The position numbers and the translations under genes are program-made. A DNA stretch of 5,673 nt from assembly GCA_025455985.1 (NCBI GenBank), contig JALOLM010000161.1:1-5673 (forward strand), written 5' to 3'. This document shows, in pieces, positions 1-5,614 of the stretch (its first letter is position 1; each line of letters starts with the position of its first letter). Below the pieces are notes generated by a model. The model saw nothing but the letters and a program-made list of their open reading frames with translations. It was not told the DNA's origin and made no database searches. The DNA is from Candidatus Nanopelagicales bacterium (lineage in GTDB: Bacteria > Actinomycetota > Actinomycetes > S36-B12 > UBA10799).

Positions 1-42
1 AGCTTCCTGGAGCGGCGCGAGGCGCGCTTCACCGGCGCCTGA
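1..42 (+). CDS. C-terminal end of a gene entering from the left, possibly enoyl-CoA hydratase family
   Basis: Only the last 13 codons are in the window; they read SFLERREARFTGA and end in TGA at 40-42. Many crotonase-superfamily proteins (enoyl-CoA hydratases/isomerases) end in a very similar tail, a Phe-Leu-Glu-Lys/Arg-Arg stretch followed by Arg/Val-Phe-Thr-Gly. This tail is the only basis for the call. The gene is convergent with the membrane AlbA_2 gene, whose stop is at 185. Too little protein is visible for an activity or substrate. The reading of a genuine C-terminus is fairly safe, the family assignment is tentative. Confidence 0.4.
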   Translation, partial: SFLERREARFTGA

Positions 43-184
43 GTGTCCGTATTGCCCACTGGTCAAGCCCTTGTCCGGCGCTCTTGCTGTCAGGGGTTCT
101 CGAGCATGATCACCAGAGACGTCCAGACATAGGTCGAGTGGCATGTCGGCTGGTTGTGGATCTGGGGCGCGGGGTGCAGCGCGT
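43..184. other. Convergent intergenic region
   Basis: These 142 bases separate the stop of the left-edge gene from the stop of the minus-strand membrane protein gene. I see no strong hairpin with a T-tract for either direction. The only coding possibility is a 32-codon minus-strand frame (188 to 90) whose ATG overlaps the upstream stop as ATGA; it is treated under findings because nothing supports it beyond that overlap. Confidence 0.5.
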
Positions 185-955
185 TCATCGCAGCCGGCGC
201 CGGCCCCAGTGGTCGGCGGCGTAGCTCAGCGCCTCGTCGATGCCCAACTGCCGTGTGGAGTTGCCCACCCGCACCCACATCTGCACCGGCTGCCCTTTGG
301 CGGGATTGAGGAACACCGGCCGCTTGGCTGCCAGGACCCGCACGTGGCAGGTCGGCTTCGCGTCCAGGACGGGGAAGGTCACCTCGATGTCGGAGGTCAC
401 GGCGGTGCCGACGGTCTTCGTGAGGTGGTCGCGCAGCCACAACTCGTAGCGGTCGAGGTCGGGCGACTTCATGAACTGCAGATCGTTGTCCAGTCCGAGT
501 GCCCGGCCGTCATCGTCCACCCCGATGAGCAGGTCGCCACCCCCGGAGTTGGCGAAGGCCGCGACCGTCTTGGCGACCACCATCTCGATCTTGTCGTCGC
601 GCTGTCCGGTGTGCAGGTTGCAGCGGGCGGTGGATTTGAACTCGACCCGCCGGCTCTCCCCGGAGGCCACCAGCTCGGCGGCGCTCAGGTGCGGCTGGCG
701 GGTGAAGTACCCGACGATCACCATGACGATGAACGTGCCCAGCACGGAGGTGAGCAGCATCCCCAGCCAGTGCTCGCGGTAGTAGCCGCCGCGCACCAGC
801 GAGATCGTCAGCGCGCCGAGGGCCGCGCCCAGGATGCCGGACAGGACAGCCTCCGACCACCCCAGGCGCACCCGGTTGCCCATCAACTGGCGCATCACGA
901 GGCCGAGCAGAGCCCCGAACCCGAGGGCGAGCAGGAAGGCGACACTGAGCGACAT
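185..955 (-). CDS. Membrane-anchored AlbA_2 (Schlafen-type) domain protein
   Basis: The 256-residue protein has two parts. Residues about 2-21, 34-55 and 63-83 are three glycine/alanine-rich hydrophobic helices whose pattern (short loop, G-x-x-GA-x-x-G in helix 2) resembles the YeaQ/YmgE/GlsB small membrane protein family. Residues about 95-245 form an AlbA_2 domain (Schlafen core; 'putative DNA-binding' or 'ATP-binding' in many annotations). Its signature is GESRRVEFKST (99-109) followed by AFANSGGGDLLIGVDDDG (133-150). No helicase, ATPase or HTH domain follows, so this is a minimal form. Glu100 and Glu105 have the same five-residue spacing as the paired catalytic glutamates reported for mammalian Schlafen tRNases; activity here is inference. 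The start at 955 puts the first helix at the N-terminus, as in YmgE-like proteins. An in-frame ATG at 982 has a GAGG 5 bases upstream and would add nine residues. The start is divergent from the MDR gene. Function unknown; nucleic-acid-related signalling or RNA cleavage at the membrane is possible. Confidence 0.8.
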   Translation of the reverse strand: MSLSVAFLLALGFGALLGLVMRQLMGNRVRLGWSEAVLSGILGAALGALTISLVRGGYYREHWLGMLLTSVLGTFIVMVIVGYFTRQPHLSAAELVASGESRRVEFKSTARCNLHTGQRDDKIEMVVAKTVAAFANSGGGDLLIGVDDDGRALGLDNDLQFMKSPDLDRYELWLRDHLTKTVGTAVTSDIEVTFPVLDAKPTCHVRVLAAKRPVFLNPAKGQPVQMWVRVGNSTRQLGIDEALSYAADHWGRRRLR

Positions 956-964
956 GGCCAGACC

Positions 965-974
965 AAAGTATCGT
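965..974. promoter_or_regulatory. Putative overlapping divergent -10 elements
   Basis: On the plus strand TATCGT (969-974) lies 6 bases before the ATG at 981; on the minus strand TACTTT (970 to 965) lies 9 bases before the ATG at 955. The two hexamers share two base pairs. Both fit TANNNT at the distance expected for leaderless or nearly leaderless actinobacterial transcripts, and the gap has no Shine-Dalgarno sequence for 981 or 955. No clear -35 is seen on either side. Inferred from spacing only. Confidence 0.35.
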
Positions 975-980
975 GCGGGC

Positions 981-1967
981 ATGGCCACCTCGCACCGCAT
1001 CACCCTTGCCCACCGTCCGCAGGGCCAGGTCGCCCTGAGCGACTTCCGAACCGACGAGGTGGAGTTGCCACCGTTGCAGGACGGGGAGTTCCTCGTCAAC
1101 GTGGAGTACCTGTCGATCGATCCCACGATCCGGGGCTGGATGTCCTACGACACCTACCTGCCGAAGATCGCCAAGGGCGAGGTCATCCGCAGCGCCGGCG
1201 CCGGTGAGGTGGTGGAATCGCGCAACCCCCGCTTCCCGGTGGGCGCGCGCGTGTTCGGCATGCCCGGCTGGCAGGACCACGCCGTGTTGAACGGTGGGGT
1301 CCCCATCCCCGAGGGGGTGACGTACGAGCAGGCACTGAGCGTCTTCGGCATCACCGGGCTGACCGCCTACGTGGGACTGGAAGACATCGGCAAGCCGCAG
1401 CCCGGGGAGACCGTGGTCGTGTCGGGGGCGGCGGGCGGCGTGGGTTCGATCGCGGGGCAGATCGCGAAGATCAAGGGCTGCCGGGTGGTCGGGGTGGCCG
1501 GTTCCCCGGAGAAATGCCGTTGGGTCGTCGACGAGCTCGGCTTCGACGACTGCATCGACTACCACGCGGAGGGCATCGGCGCCGGTCTGTCCCGCACCTG
1601 CCCCGACGGCATCGACGTCTATTTCGACAACGTGGGCGGCGAGACGCTCAACGAGGTGCTGGCGCGGATCAACGACCACGCCCGGATCATCCTGTGCGGC
1701 GCCATCTCGCAGTACGACACCGACACCCCCGCCCCCGGCCCGGTCAATCTCATCAACGCGATCCCGCGGCGGGCACTGTTGAAGGGCTTCATCATCCTCG
1801 ACCACATGGACCGGGCGCGGGATGCGTCGCAGGCGATGGGGATGTGGATGGCCGAGGGGAAACTTCAGGTGCGAACCTACGTCCGTGAGGGTCTGGAGTC
1901 GGCGCCGGCCGCGCTGCAGGATCTGTTCACCGGCGCCAACGTCGGTAAGACGCTGGTGCGGGTGTAG
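981..1967 (+). CDS. NADP-dependent MDR-family oxidoreductase (2-alkenal/15-oxoprostaglandin reductase type)
   Basis: The 328-residue protein is a zinc-independent medium-chain dehydrogenase/reductase of the group containing leukotriene B4 12-hydroxydehydrogenase/prostaglandin reductase and E. coli CurA, which reduce the C=C bond of enones and enals with NADPH in the cytosol. The N-terminal catalytic domain has the typical opening HRITLAHRPQG (5-15) and the LSIDPTIRGWMS segment (44-55). The Rossmann glycine motif SGAAGGVGS is at 148-156, and the family marker YFDNVGGE follows at 214-221. The C-terminus GKTLVRV is standard, and length is normal. No structural-zinc cysteine cluster is present. 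The ATG at 981 is chosen because homologues begin a few residues before RRI/RIxLA; an upstream in-frame ATG at 954 would overlap the divergent gene's start and add nine unlikely residues. It lacks a Shine-Dalgarno, so leaderless initiation is likely. The SRPBCC gene follows after 15 bases. The exact substrate is not predictable. Confidence 0.92.
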   Translation: MATSHRITLAHRPQGQVALSDFRTDEVELPPLQDGEFLVNVEYLSIDPTIRGWMSYDTYLPKIAKGEVIRSAGAGEVVESRNPRFPVGARVFGMPGWQDHAVLNGGVPIPEGVTYEQALSVFGITGLTAYVGLEDIGKPQPGETVVVSGAAGGVGSIAGQIAKIKGCRVVGVAGSPEKCRWVVDELGFDDCIDYHAEGIGAGLSRTCPDGIDVYFDNVGGETLNEVLARINDHARIILCGAISQYDTDTPAPGPVNLINAIPRRALLKGFIILDHMDRARDASQAMGMWMAEGKLQVRTYVREGLESAPAALQDLFTGANVGKTLVRV

Positions 1968-1970
1968 CCC

Positions 1971-1976
1971 TAGGCT
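1971..1976 (+). promoter_or_regulatory. Putative -10 element for leaderless SRPBCC transcript
   Basis: TAGGCT (1971-1976) is followed by exactly 6 bases and then the ATG at 1983, the same geometry as TATCGT before the ATG at 981. No Shine-Dalgarno lies between. It may provide an internal transcript start for the SRPBCC-PPK2 pair. There is no convincing -35, so the call rests on the hexamer and its spacing. Confidence 0.3.
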
Positions 1977-1982
1977 GCAGCC

Positions 1983-2465
1983 ATGGCAGAACCCCTTGAC
2001 GAGTACACCGCCCGCGCCAGCATCGAGATCGAGGCCTCGCCGGAGACGGTGTACGACCTCGTGTCCGACGTCACGCGGGTGGGCCAGTGGTCGCCGGAGG
2101 CCACCGGCACCGTCGGGCACCCGCATCACCTGAAGGTCGGGGATCGCTTCTGGGGGTTGAACCGCAAGGGTCTGTGGCGGTGGTTCACCCACTGCACGAT
2201 CCGGGTCGCCGACCGGGGCCAGCGGTTCGTGTTCGACGTGGATCTCGGGCCCTCCGAGGTGTCGCGGTGGACCTACGAGTTCGAACCGACCGCGGACGGC
2301 TGCCGGGTGACCGAGACCTGGGAGGATCGCCGGTTCGGCGCCCGGTCCAAGCCCATCGAGTGGATCGGGCAGATCATCATCCCCGGCCCGCGGGCCGCCC
2401 ACAACCAGTGGAACATCGAGACGAGTCTGCAGCGGCTCAAGGCCGTCGCGGAAGGTCAGGAGTGA
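1983..2465 (+). CDS. SRPBCC-family (START/polyketide cyclase-like) protein
   Basis: The 160-residue protein has the SRPBCC helix-grip layout. A first beta strand ASIEIEASPETVYDLVSDVTRVGQWSPE (12-39) is the classic beginning of polyketide_cyc2/'coenzyme Q-binding' domains. It is followed by alternating strands around KVGDRFWGLNRKG (51-63), RWFTHCTIRVADRGQRFVFDV (66-86) and TYEFEPTADGCRVTETWE (97-114), and a long C-terminal amphipathic helix (about 138-157). Such folds bind hydrophobic ligands or act as small cyclases or chaperones; ligand and role cannot be read from sequence. No signal peptide is seen, so it is probably cytosolic. It lies 15 bases after the MDR gene and 3 bases before PPK2, whose Shine-Dalgarno is inside this gene's last codons. 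Family assignment is firm, function unknown. Confidence 0.88.
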   Translation: MAEPLDEYTARASIEIEASPETVYDLVSDVTRVGQWSPEATGTVGHPHHLKVGDRFWGLNRKGLWRWFTHCTIRVADRGQRFVFDVDLGPSEVSRWTYEFEPTADGCRVTETWEDRRFGARSKPIEWIGQIIIPGPRAAHNQWNIETSLQRLKAVAEGQE

Positions 2466-2468
2466 CTC

Positions 2469-3383
2469 ATGCCCATGGCGAAGGAGGCCCTGGACCAACT
2501 CAAGATCGAGGCGGGTGAGAGGTTCCGGATCGCCGATCACAGCGCGGACTGGCTGCCGGAAGCGGTCAAGGACCTCGACAAGGACGAGCGCAAGGAGCGC
2601 GCCGAGCAGATGCTCGAAGAGAACCGGGTGGAGCTCGCTGAGGCGCAGGAACTGCTCTACGCCGACGGCCGGCACAGCGTGCTGATCGTGTTCCAGGCGA
2701 TGGACGCCGCGGGCAAGGACGGCACGATCCGGCACGTGATGTCCGGCGTCAACCCGCAGGGCTGCTCGGTGTCCTCGTTCAAGGTCCCCAGCGCCACCGA
2801 GTTGTCGCACAACTTCCTGTGGCGCTACTCGAACGCGCTGCCCGCGCGCGGCATGATCGGCATCTTCAACCGCTCGTACTACGAAGAGGTGCTGGTGGTG
2901 AGGGTGCACCCGGAGCTGCTGGAGAAGGCGGACCTTCCATCTGAGAACGTCCACAAACATGTCTGGAGGCACCGCTACGAGGACATCAACAACTTCGAGC
3001 AGCACCTCGCGCGCAACGGCACGACGATCCTGAAGTTCTTCCTCAACGTGTCGAAGGAGGAGCAGCGCGCCCGGTTCCTCGAACGCCTGGAGGAGCCTGA
3101 CAAGAACTGGAAGTTCAGCCATGGCGACATCGTGGAGCGCGGCTACTGGGACGACTACATGGCCGCGTTCGAGGATGCCATCAACGCCACCAGCACCCCA
3201 TGGGCGCCCTGGTACGTGATCCCGGCGGATCGCAAGTGGGCGATGCGGGCGGCGGTGTCCGACATCATCACGACGACGATCAAGGGCCTGCCGCTGGCCT
3301 GGCCGACGGTGCCCGATGACGAGAAGGCGAAACTGGCGCAGGCGAAGGCCGCGTTGCTGGCGGAGCAGGCTCCCGAGGGCTGA
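2469..3383 (+). CDS. ppk2: Polyphosphate kinase 2 family (polyphosphate:nucleotide phosphotransferase)
   Basis: The 304-residue protein transfers phosphate between inorganic polyphosphate and nucleotides (typically regenerating NDP/NTP) in the cytosol. The single PPK2 domain is complete. The Walker A-like loop AMDAAGKDGT is at 77-86 (Asp79, Lys83), and the second nucleotide/polyphosphate-binding signature NRSYYEEVL is at 134-142, where many relatives have NRSHYEDVL. The lid region RARFLERLEEPDKNWKFS covers 200-217, and the tail PWYVIPADRKWAMR (247-260) is characteristic. Length and the N-terminal segment RFRIADHSADWLPEAVKD fit the 'PPK2_rel_1' type, close to class II/III enzymes using AMP and/or ADP; the class is inference. 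AGGAG (2458-2462) sits 6 bases before the ATG at 2469, favouring it over the ATG at 2475. Translational coupling with the SRPBCC gene is likely. The C-terminus ends in an Ala/Lys/Gln-rich helix. A repeat array lies about 70 bases downstream. Confidence 0.95.
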   Translation: MPMAKEALDQLKIEAGERFRIADHSADWLPEAVKDLDKDERKERAEQMLEENRVELAEAQELLYADGRHSVLIVFQAMDAAGKDGTIRHVMSGVNPQGCSVSSFKVPSATELSHNFLWRYSNALPARGMIGIFNRSYYEEVLVVRVHPELLEKADLPSENVHKHVWRHRYEDINNFEQHLARNGTTILKFFLNVSKEEQRARFLERLEEPDKNWKFSHGDIVERGYWDDYMAAFEDAINATSTPWAPWYVIPADRKWAMRAAVSDIITTTIKGLPLAWPTVPDDEKAKLAQAKAALLAEQAPEG

Positions 3384-3452
3384 GCTCGCCCGGCCGCCGG
3401 AGCTGGTGACGGCTGCCCCCAGGAGGCCGGCTTGTCTCTCCGGCGCTTACCC

Positions 3453-3528
3453 GGGAGAGATAGGCGCATCGGGGAGAGAAAGGCACATCGGGGAGAGATG
3501 GGCACATCGGGGAGAGATGGGCACGCCG
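3453..3528 (+). repeat. Four abutting copies of a 19-bp tandem repeat
   Basis: Copies run 3453-3471, 3472-3490, 3491-3509 and 3510-3528. Copy 3 reads GGGAGAGATGGGCACATCG. Copy 1 differs at two positions (ATAGGCGCATCG tail), copy 2 has AAA in place of ATG, and copy 4 ends CACGCCG. There are no spacers between copies, so this is a true tandem array. The unit length is not a multiple of three, so it is not a repeated peptide in a gene. A partial inverted piece, TCTCTCC, also lies just upstream at 3435-3441. Confidence 0.9.
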
Positions 3529-3559
3529 ATTATCGCTCCCCGATGTGCTCATCTCTCCC
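3491..3559 (+). terminator. Long inverted repeat (array copy versus inverted copy), possible bidirectional terminator
   Basis: Positions 3536-3559 are the reverse complement of 3491-3514 over 24 bases with a single difference at 3549, which would be a G-U wobble in plus-strand RNA. The loop is 21 bases (3515-3535) and contains the small palindrome CGATTATCG (3527-3535). Copy 4 (3510-3524) can pair instead with 3545-3559. The position between convergent genes suits transcription termination or mRNA 3'-end protection in both directions. There is no T-tract, so the role is inferred. The structure itself is directly visible. Confidence 0.5.
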
Positions 3560-3768
3560 GCCTGGCGGATTGGCGAAGCGCGCGGTGGACCCGAGGGTGT
3601 CCGACCACCAGACCGGCCGCCGCACCAACCCCGGACCGCGTCGCCTGGGCCGTATCCAGCCACGGCCCCCGGACGCTCCCGCCGGAACCCGGAGGTCGGC
3701 TTCCCCGGCGACTCCCCATTGAAATCCGAAGATCCATCAAAGGGCTGATCCTGGCGCATGCGAGCCTA

Positions 3769-3786
3769 GTGGGCGGTGTGGCCCAC
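3769..3786 (-). terminator. Small GC hairpin downstream of the ArsR-permease-thioredoxin operon
   Basis: GTGGGC (3769-3774) and GCCCAC (3781-3786) form a perfect 6-bp stem with a 6-base loop. It lies 54 bases past the stop of the thioredoxin-like gene on the minus strand and could end that operon's transcript. It has no T-tract, so this is a weak candidate. Confidence 0.3.
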
Positions 3787-3840
3787 CGGATCGGGTGCAT
3801 CGGACCGCCCGAGTGGTTGCTGAGCCGGCCCGCTCCCGGA

Positions 3841-4077
3841 TCACCCGCCGGCGAGCAGTTGCGCGATCTCGCGGGTGGTGGGCACCCGACCGGAGACCAC
3901 GACCTTGTCGTCCACGACCAATCCGGGCGTCTTCATGATCCCGTAACTGGCGATCTCGGCCACGTCGGTCACGTTCTCGACGTCGGCATCGAGGCCGAGT
4001 TCGGCAATCGCCTCATGCGTGCGTTCCTCCAGACGGTGGCAGTTCGCGCACCCGGGACCGAGGATCTTGATGTCCAT
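3841..4077 (-). CDS. Small thioredoxin-like redox protein (redox-active disulfide protein 2 type)
   Basis: This 78-residue cytosolic protein has a minimal thioredoxin/glutaredoxin fold of the TM0996/MTH895 group. The redox motif CANC is at residues 10-13, directly after the first strand MDIKILGPG. The cis-proline loop TPGLVVDDKVV is at 50-60, and the C-terminal helix TTREIAQLLAGG closes the fold. Length matches the family, and both cysteines are present. Start choice is clear: GAGGAG (4089 to 4084) lies 6 bases upstream of the ATG and overlaps the permease stop codon, so the two genes are probably translationally coupled. Genes of this family often sit beside PF03773 permeases and ArsR regulators. 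Its likely role is thiol-disulfide support of the permease or of metalloid handling, which is inference; its physiological partner is not known. Confidence 0.9.
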   Translation of the reverse strand: MDIKILGPGCANCHRLEERTHEAIAELGLDADVENVTDVAEIASYGIMKTPGLVVDDKVVVSGRVPTTREIAQLLAGG

Positions 4078-4087
4078 CTTCCACTCC

Positions 4088-5134
4088 TCACAGGATCAGG
4101 TTGAACAGGTAGCCGACCACCACGATCCCCGTGGCGACGACGGCGATGAAGGCGGCGATGAGTTGGGGCTTTAGAACCCGACGCAGCAGGATCATCTCCG
4201 GCAGTGACAGGGCGACGACGCTCATCATGAAGGCGAGCAGCGTGCCCATCGGCAGGCCCGCGCCGTAGAGAGACTGCACCAGCGGCATCACCCCCGCTGC
4301 GTTGGAGTACAGCGGAACGCCCAGCAGCACCGCGACCACGACGCCCAGCGGATTGTCAGCGTTGGCGTATGTGGTGAAGAAGCCGGTCGGTACCCAGCCG
4401 TGGATGATCGCGCCCAGGCCGATCCCCACCAGTAGGTACGGCCAGATCTTGCGCAGGATCGTGACGACCTCCTCCCGGCTCATCTCGATGCGGTCGTCCC
4501 AGGTGAGACCGGCGGTGGAGTCGACGATCTCCCCCCGCAACCGCGTCTCGAAGACGAACGGCTCGACCCACCGCTGCGCGTTCATGCGCCCCAGCGCCCA
4601 GCCGGCGACGATGGCGATCGTGAGCCCGGCGGCGACGTACAGCAGCGTCGGCCCGATCCCGAACATGCCCAGCAGCAGGCCGATGGCGATCTCGTTCACC
4701 AGCGGGCTGGCGATCAGGAAGCTCATCGTGACCCCGATCGGCACGCCCGCGGACACGAACCCGATGAACGCGGGGACCGCTGAGCATGAGCAGAACGGGG
4801 TGACCACGCCGAGCCCCGCGGCCATCACGTTGCCGACGCCCTCCCGCCGGCCACCCAGCAGCGCGCGGGTGCGCTCGAGCGACATGAAGGACCGCAGGAG
4901 GGTGACCAGGAAGATGATCCCGATGAGCAGCAGGGTGATCTTCACGACGTCGTAGCCGAAGAAGTGCAGGGCGGACCCGGCGGCGCTGTCCGCAGAGAGG
5001 CCGAGCGCGTCGTAGATCAGCCAGTCCCAGAACGGCAGATTGAGGCGGTAGAGCACCAGCCACAGTGCTGCGGCCGCGACCAGCGACCCCCAGCGCCTGA
5101 CCGCCGGGTGCGCCGGGGCGGTGTGGACGCTCAT
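4088..5134 (-). CDS. PF03773 permease (ArsP-like metalloid efflux family)
   Basis: The 348-residue inner-membrane protein has eight or nine hydrophobic segments (about 16-31, 64-82, 103-127, 132-158, 162-182, 230-248, 262-284, 297-316, 325-346). It carries the family hallmark TPFCSCSAVP at 112-121 with Cys115 and Cys117, followed by SPLVNE (143-148) and a second similar hairpin GVPLYSNAAGVMPL (272-285). PF03773 includes ArsP, an exporter of trivalent methylated or aromatic arsenicals, but many members have unknown substrates, so arsenic is inferred from the neighbouring ArsR. The ATG at 5134 overlaps the upstream arsR stop (ATGA, 5131-5134), and GGAGGGG lies just before it. The frame stays open upstream to 5356, but that part overlaps arsR and is not membrane-like. 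The thioredoxin-like gene follows after 10 bases. Confidence 0.9.
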   Translation of the reverse strand: MSVHTAPAHPAVRRWGSLVAAAALWLVLYRLNLPFWDWLIYDALGLSADSAAGSALHFFGYDVVKITLLLIGIIFLVTLLRSFMSLERTRALLGGRREGVGNVMAAGLGVVTPFCSCSAVPAFIGFVSAGVPIGVTMSFLIASPLVNEIAIGLLLGMFGIGPTLLYVAAGLTIAIVAGWALGRMNAQRWVEPFVFETRLRGEIVDSTAGLTWDDRIEMSREEVVTILRKIWPYLLVGIGLGAIIHGWVPTGFFTTYANADNPLGVVVAVLLGVPLYSNAAGVMPLVQSLYGAGLPMGTLLAFMMSVVALSLPEMILLRRVLKPQLIAAFIAVVATGIVVVGYLFNLIL

Positions 5135-5424
5135 GGCCCCTCCGGCAGGCTCCCGGGCAGGGCATCGCGCAGGCGTTGCCACGCGTCGGGGGCCAGCGAG
5201 TAGTCGACCCAGCGGCCGCGACGGGAGGTCGTCACCAGGCCGTTGTCGCGCAGTACCCGCAGGTGGTAACTGAGCAGATTCGCGGCGATGGGGAAGTGCT
5301 CCTGCAGTTCGCACACGCACGCCGTCCCCTCGGCGAGCCGGGCGAGGACGGTCCACCGGACGGGATCGGCCGCGGCCTGCAGAAGCCCCACCGGGGCGGA
5401 GGCGTCGGGCCAGATCCGCGCCAT
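5131..5424 (-). CDS. arsR: ArsR/SmtB-family metalloregulator with CVC sensor motif
   Basis: The 97-residue winged-helix repressor begins MARIWPDASAPVGLLQAAADPVRW. The recognition-helix region NLLSYHLRVLRDNGLV (49-64) and wing TTSRRGRWVDYSL (65-77) are standard ArsR features. The motif TACVCELQ (34-41) matches the ELCVCDL thiolate site of E. coli ArsR, where two cysteines bind As(III)/Sb(III). This suggests release from DNA by a thiophilic metalloid. It is first in a minus-strand operon and overlaps the permease gene by 4 bases. The ATG at 5424 is chosen because upstream codons in this frame run through the operator and promoter and the domain is complete without them. No Shine-Dalgarno is evident. 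Tandem operator-like repeats lie directly upstream, implying autorepression. The inducing ion could also be another thiophilic metal. Confidence 0.9.
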   Translation of the reverse strand: MARIWPDASAPVGLLQAAADPVRWTVLARLAEGTACVCELQEHFPIAANLLSYHLRVLRDNGLVTTSRRGRWVDYSLAPDAWQRLRDALPGSLPEGP

Positions 5425-5427
5425 CGG

Positions 5428-5458
5428 TTCAATGGTGATTGATTCAATCACGATTGAA
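5428..5458. promoter_or_regulatory. Two tandem ArsR-type operators
   Basis: Two inverted repeats abut: TTCAATGGTGATTGA (5428-5442) and TTCAATCACGATTGAA (5443-5458). Each has the core TCAA-N6-TTGA (5429-5442 and 5444-5457). The second is a perfect 7-2-7 palindrome. They lie between the -10 element and the start codon of the minus-strand arsR and cover the predicted transcription start. A bound repressor would block initiation. Half-site spacing resembles that of ArsR/SmtB operators in general; binding is inferred. Confidence 0.65.
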
Positions 5459-5463
5459 GTATA
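5458..5463 (-). promoter_or_regulatory. -10 element of the arsR-permease-thioredoxin operon
   Basis: The minus strand reads TATACT from 5463 to 5458, a near-consensus -10. Transcription would start near 5451, inside the operator pair, giving a leader of roughly 27 bases. The -35 is weak: ACGACA (5488 to 5483) at 19 bases is the best match. On the plus strand the same region reads TATAAC (5460-5465), so a second, rightward promoter is conceivable. Confidence 0.55.
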
Positions 5464-5582
5464 ACGCTCCGGAGGGGTGTGATGTCGTTGCCCCGGCGGT
5501 CGCCCTGGCCCGACTGCGATGTTGGGAACGGCCAATCTGCGTGCCGCTTCCGCACATTCCAGCGGCAACCTCGTCACAGAAC

Positions 5583-5612
5583 TTGACGGGAGCATTTTCA
5601 CTCAGCAAGTAT
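5583..5612 (+). promoter_or_regulatory. Putative promoter of the right-edge ArsR-like gene
   Basis: TTGACG (5583-5588) is a good -35. After 18 bases, AAGTAT (5607-5612) is a weak -10, and 7 bases later comes the ATG at 5620. There is no Shine-Dalgarno before this ATG, so a leaderless transcript is plausible. The -10 match is poor, hence modest confidence. Confidence 0.35.
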
Positions 5613-5614
5613 TG

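Larger units (their letters stand above)
3384..3840. other. Non-coding convergent gap with repeat array
   Basis: This 457-base interval between the PPK2 stop and the thioredoxin-like stop holds no convincing gene. Frames crossing it in several registers give low-complexity Arg/Pro/Gly-rich translations with no recognisable motif. Its left third contains the 19-bp repeat array and inverted copy (3453-3559). The stretch 3560-3768 shows nothing I can identify apart from a locally AT-richer patch around 3715-3745. A small hairpin is at 3769-3786. The length is unusual compared with the 3-25 base gaps elsewhere in the window. Confidence 0.6.

Noticed and set aside
143..1207. 354-codon plus-strand open frame
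   Set aside because: Antisense shadow of the AlbA_2 membrane gene; composition is low-complexity and no motif is visible.
510..3122. 870-codon minus-strand open frame
   Set aside because: It runs antisense through parts of four well-supported genes; its translation is His/Arg/Pro/Asp-rich with no domain, as expected for a codon-position shadow in GC-rich DNA.
3383..3404. Terminator hairpin right after PPK2 (AGCTC ... GAGCT)
   Set aside because: Only a 5-bp outer stem pairs cleanly, the inner bases mismatch, and there is no T-tract; the larger inverted repeat downstream is a better candidate.
3453..3559. CRISPR array
   Set aside because: Units abut without spacers, are only 19 bp and one copy is inverted.
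3316..4104. 262-codon plus-strand frame across the PPK2 end, the repeat array and antisense to the thioredoxin-like gene
   Set aside because: It joins three unrelated contexts, and the opposite strand carries a clear CXXC protein with a good ribosome binding site.
5134..5356. N-terminal extension of the permease frame
   Set aside because: It would overlap most of arsR and encode a Pro/Arg-rich non-membrane stretch; the ATG at 5134 with ATGA overlap and a GGAGGGG upstream fits the family.
5425..5601. N-terminal extension of ArsR to 5601
   Set aside because: It would translate the -10 element and tandem operators; the ArsR domain is complete from 5424.
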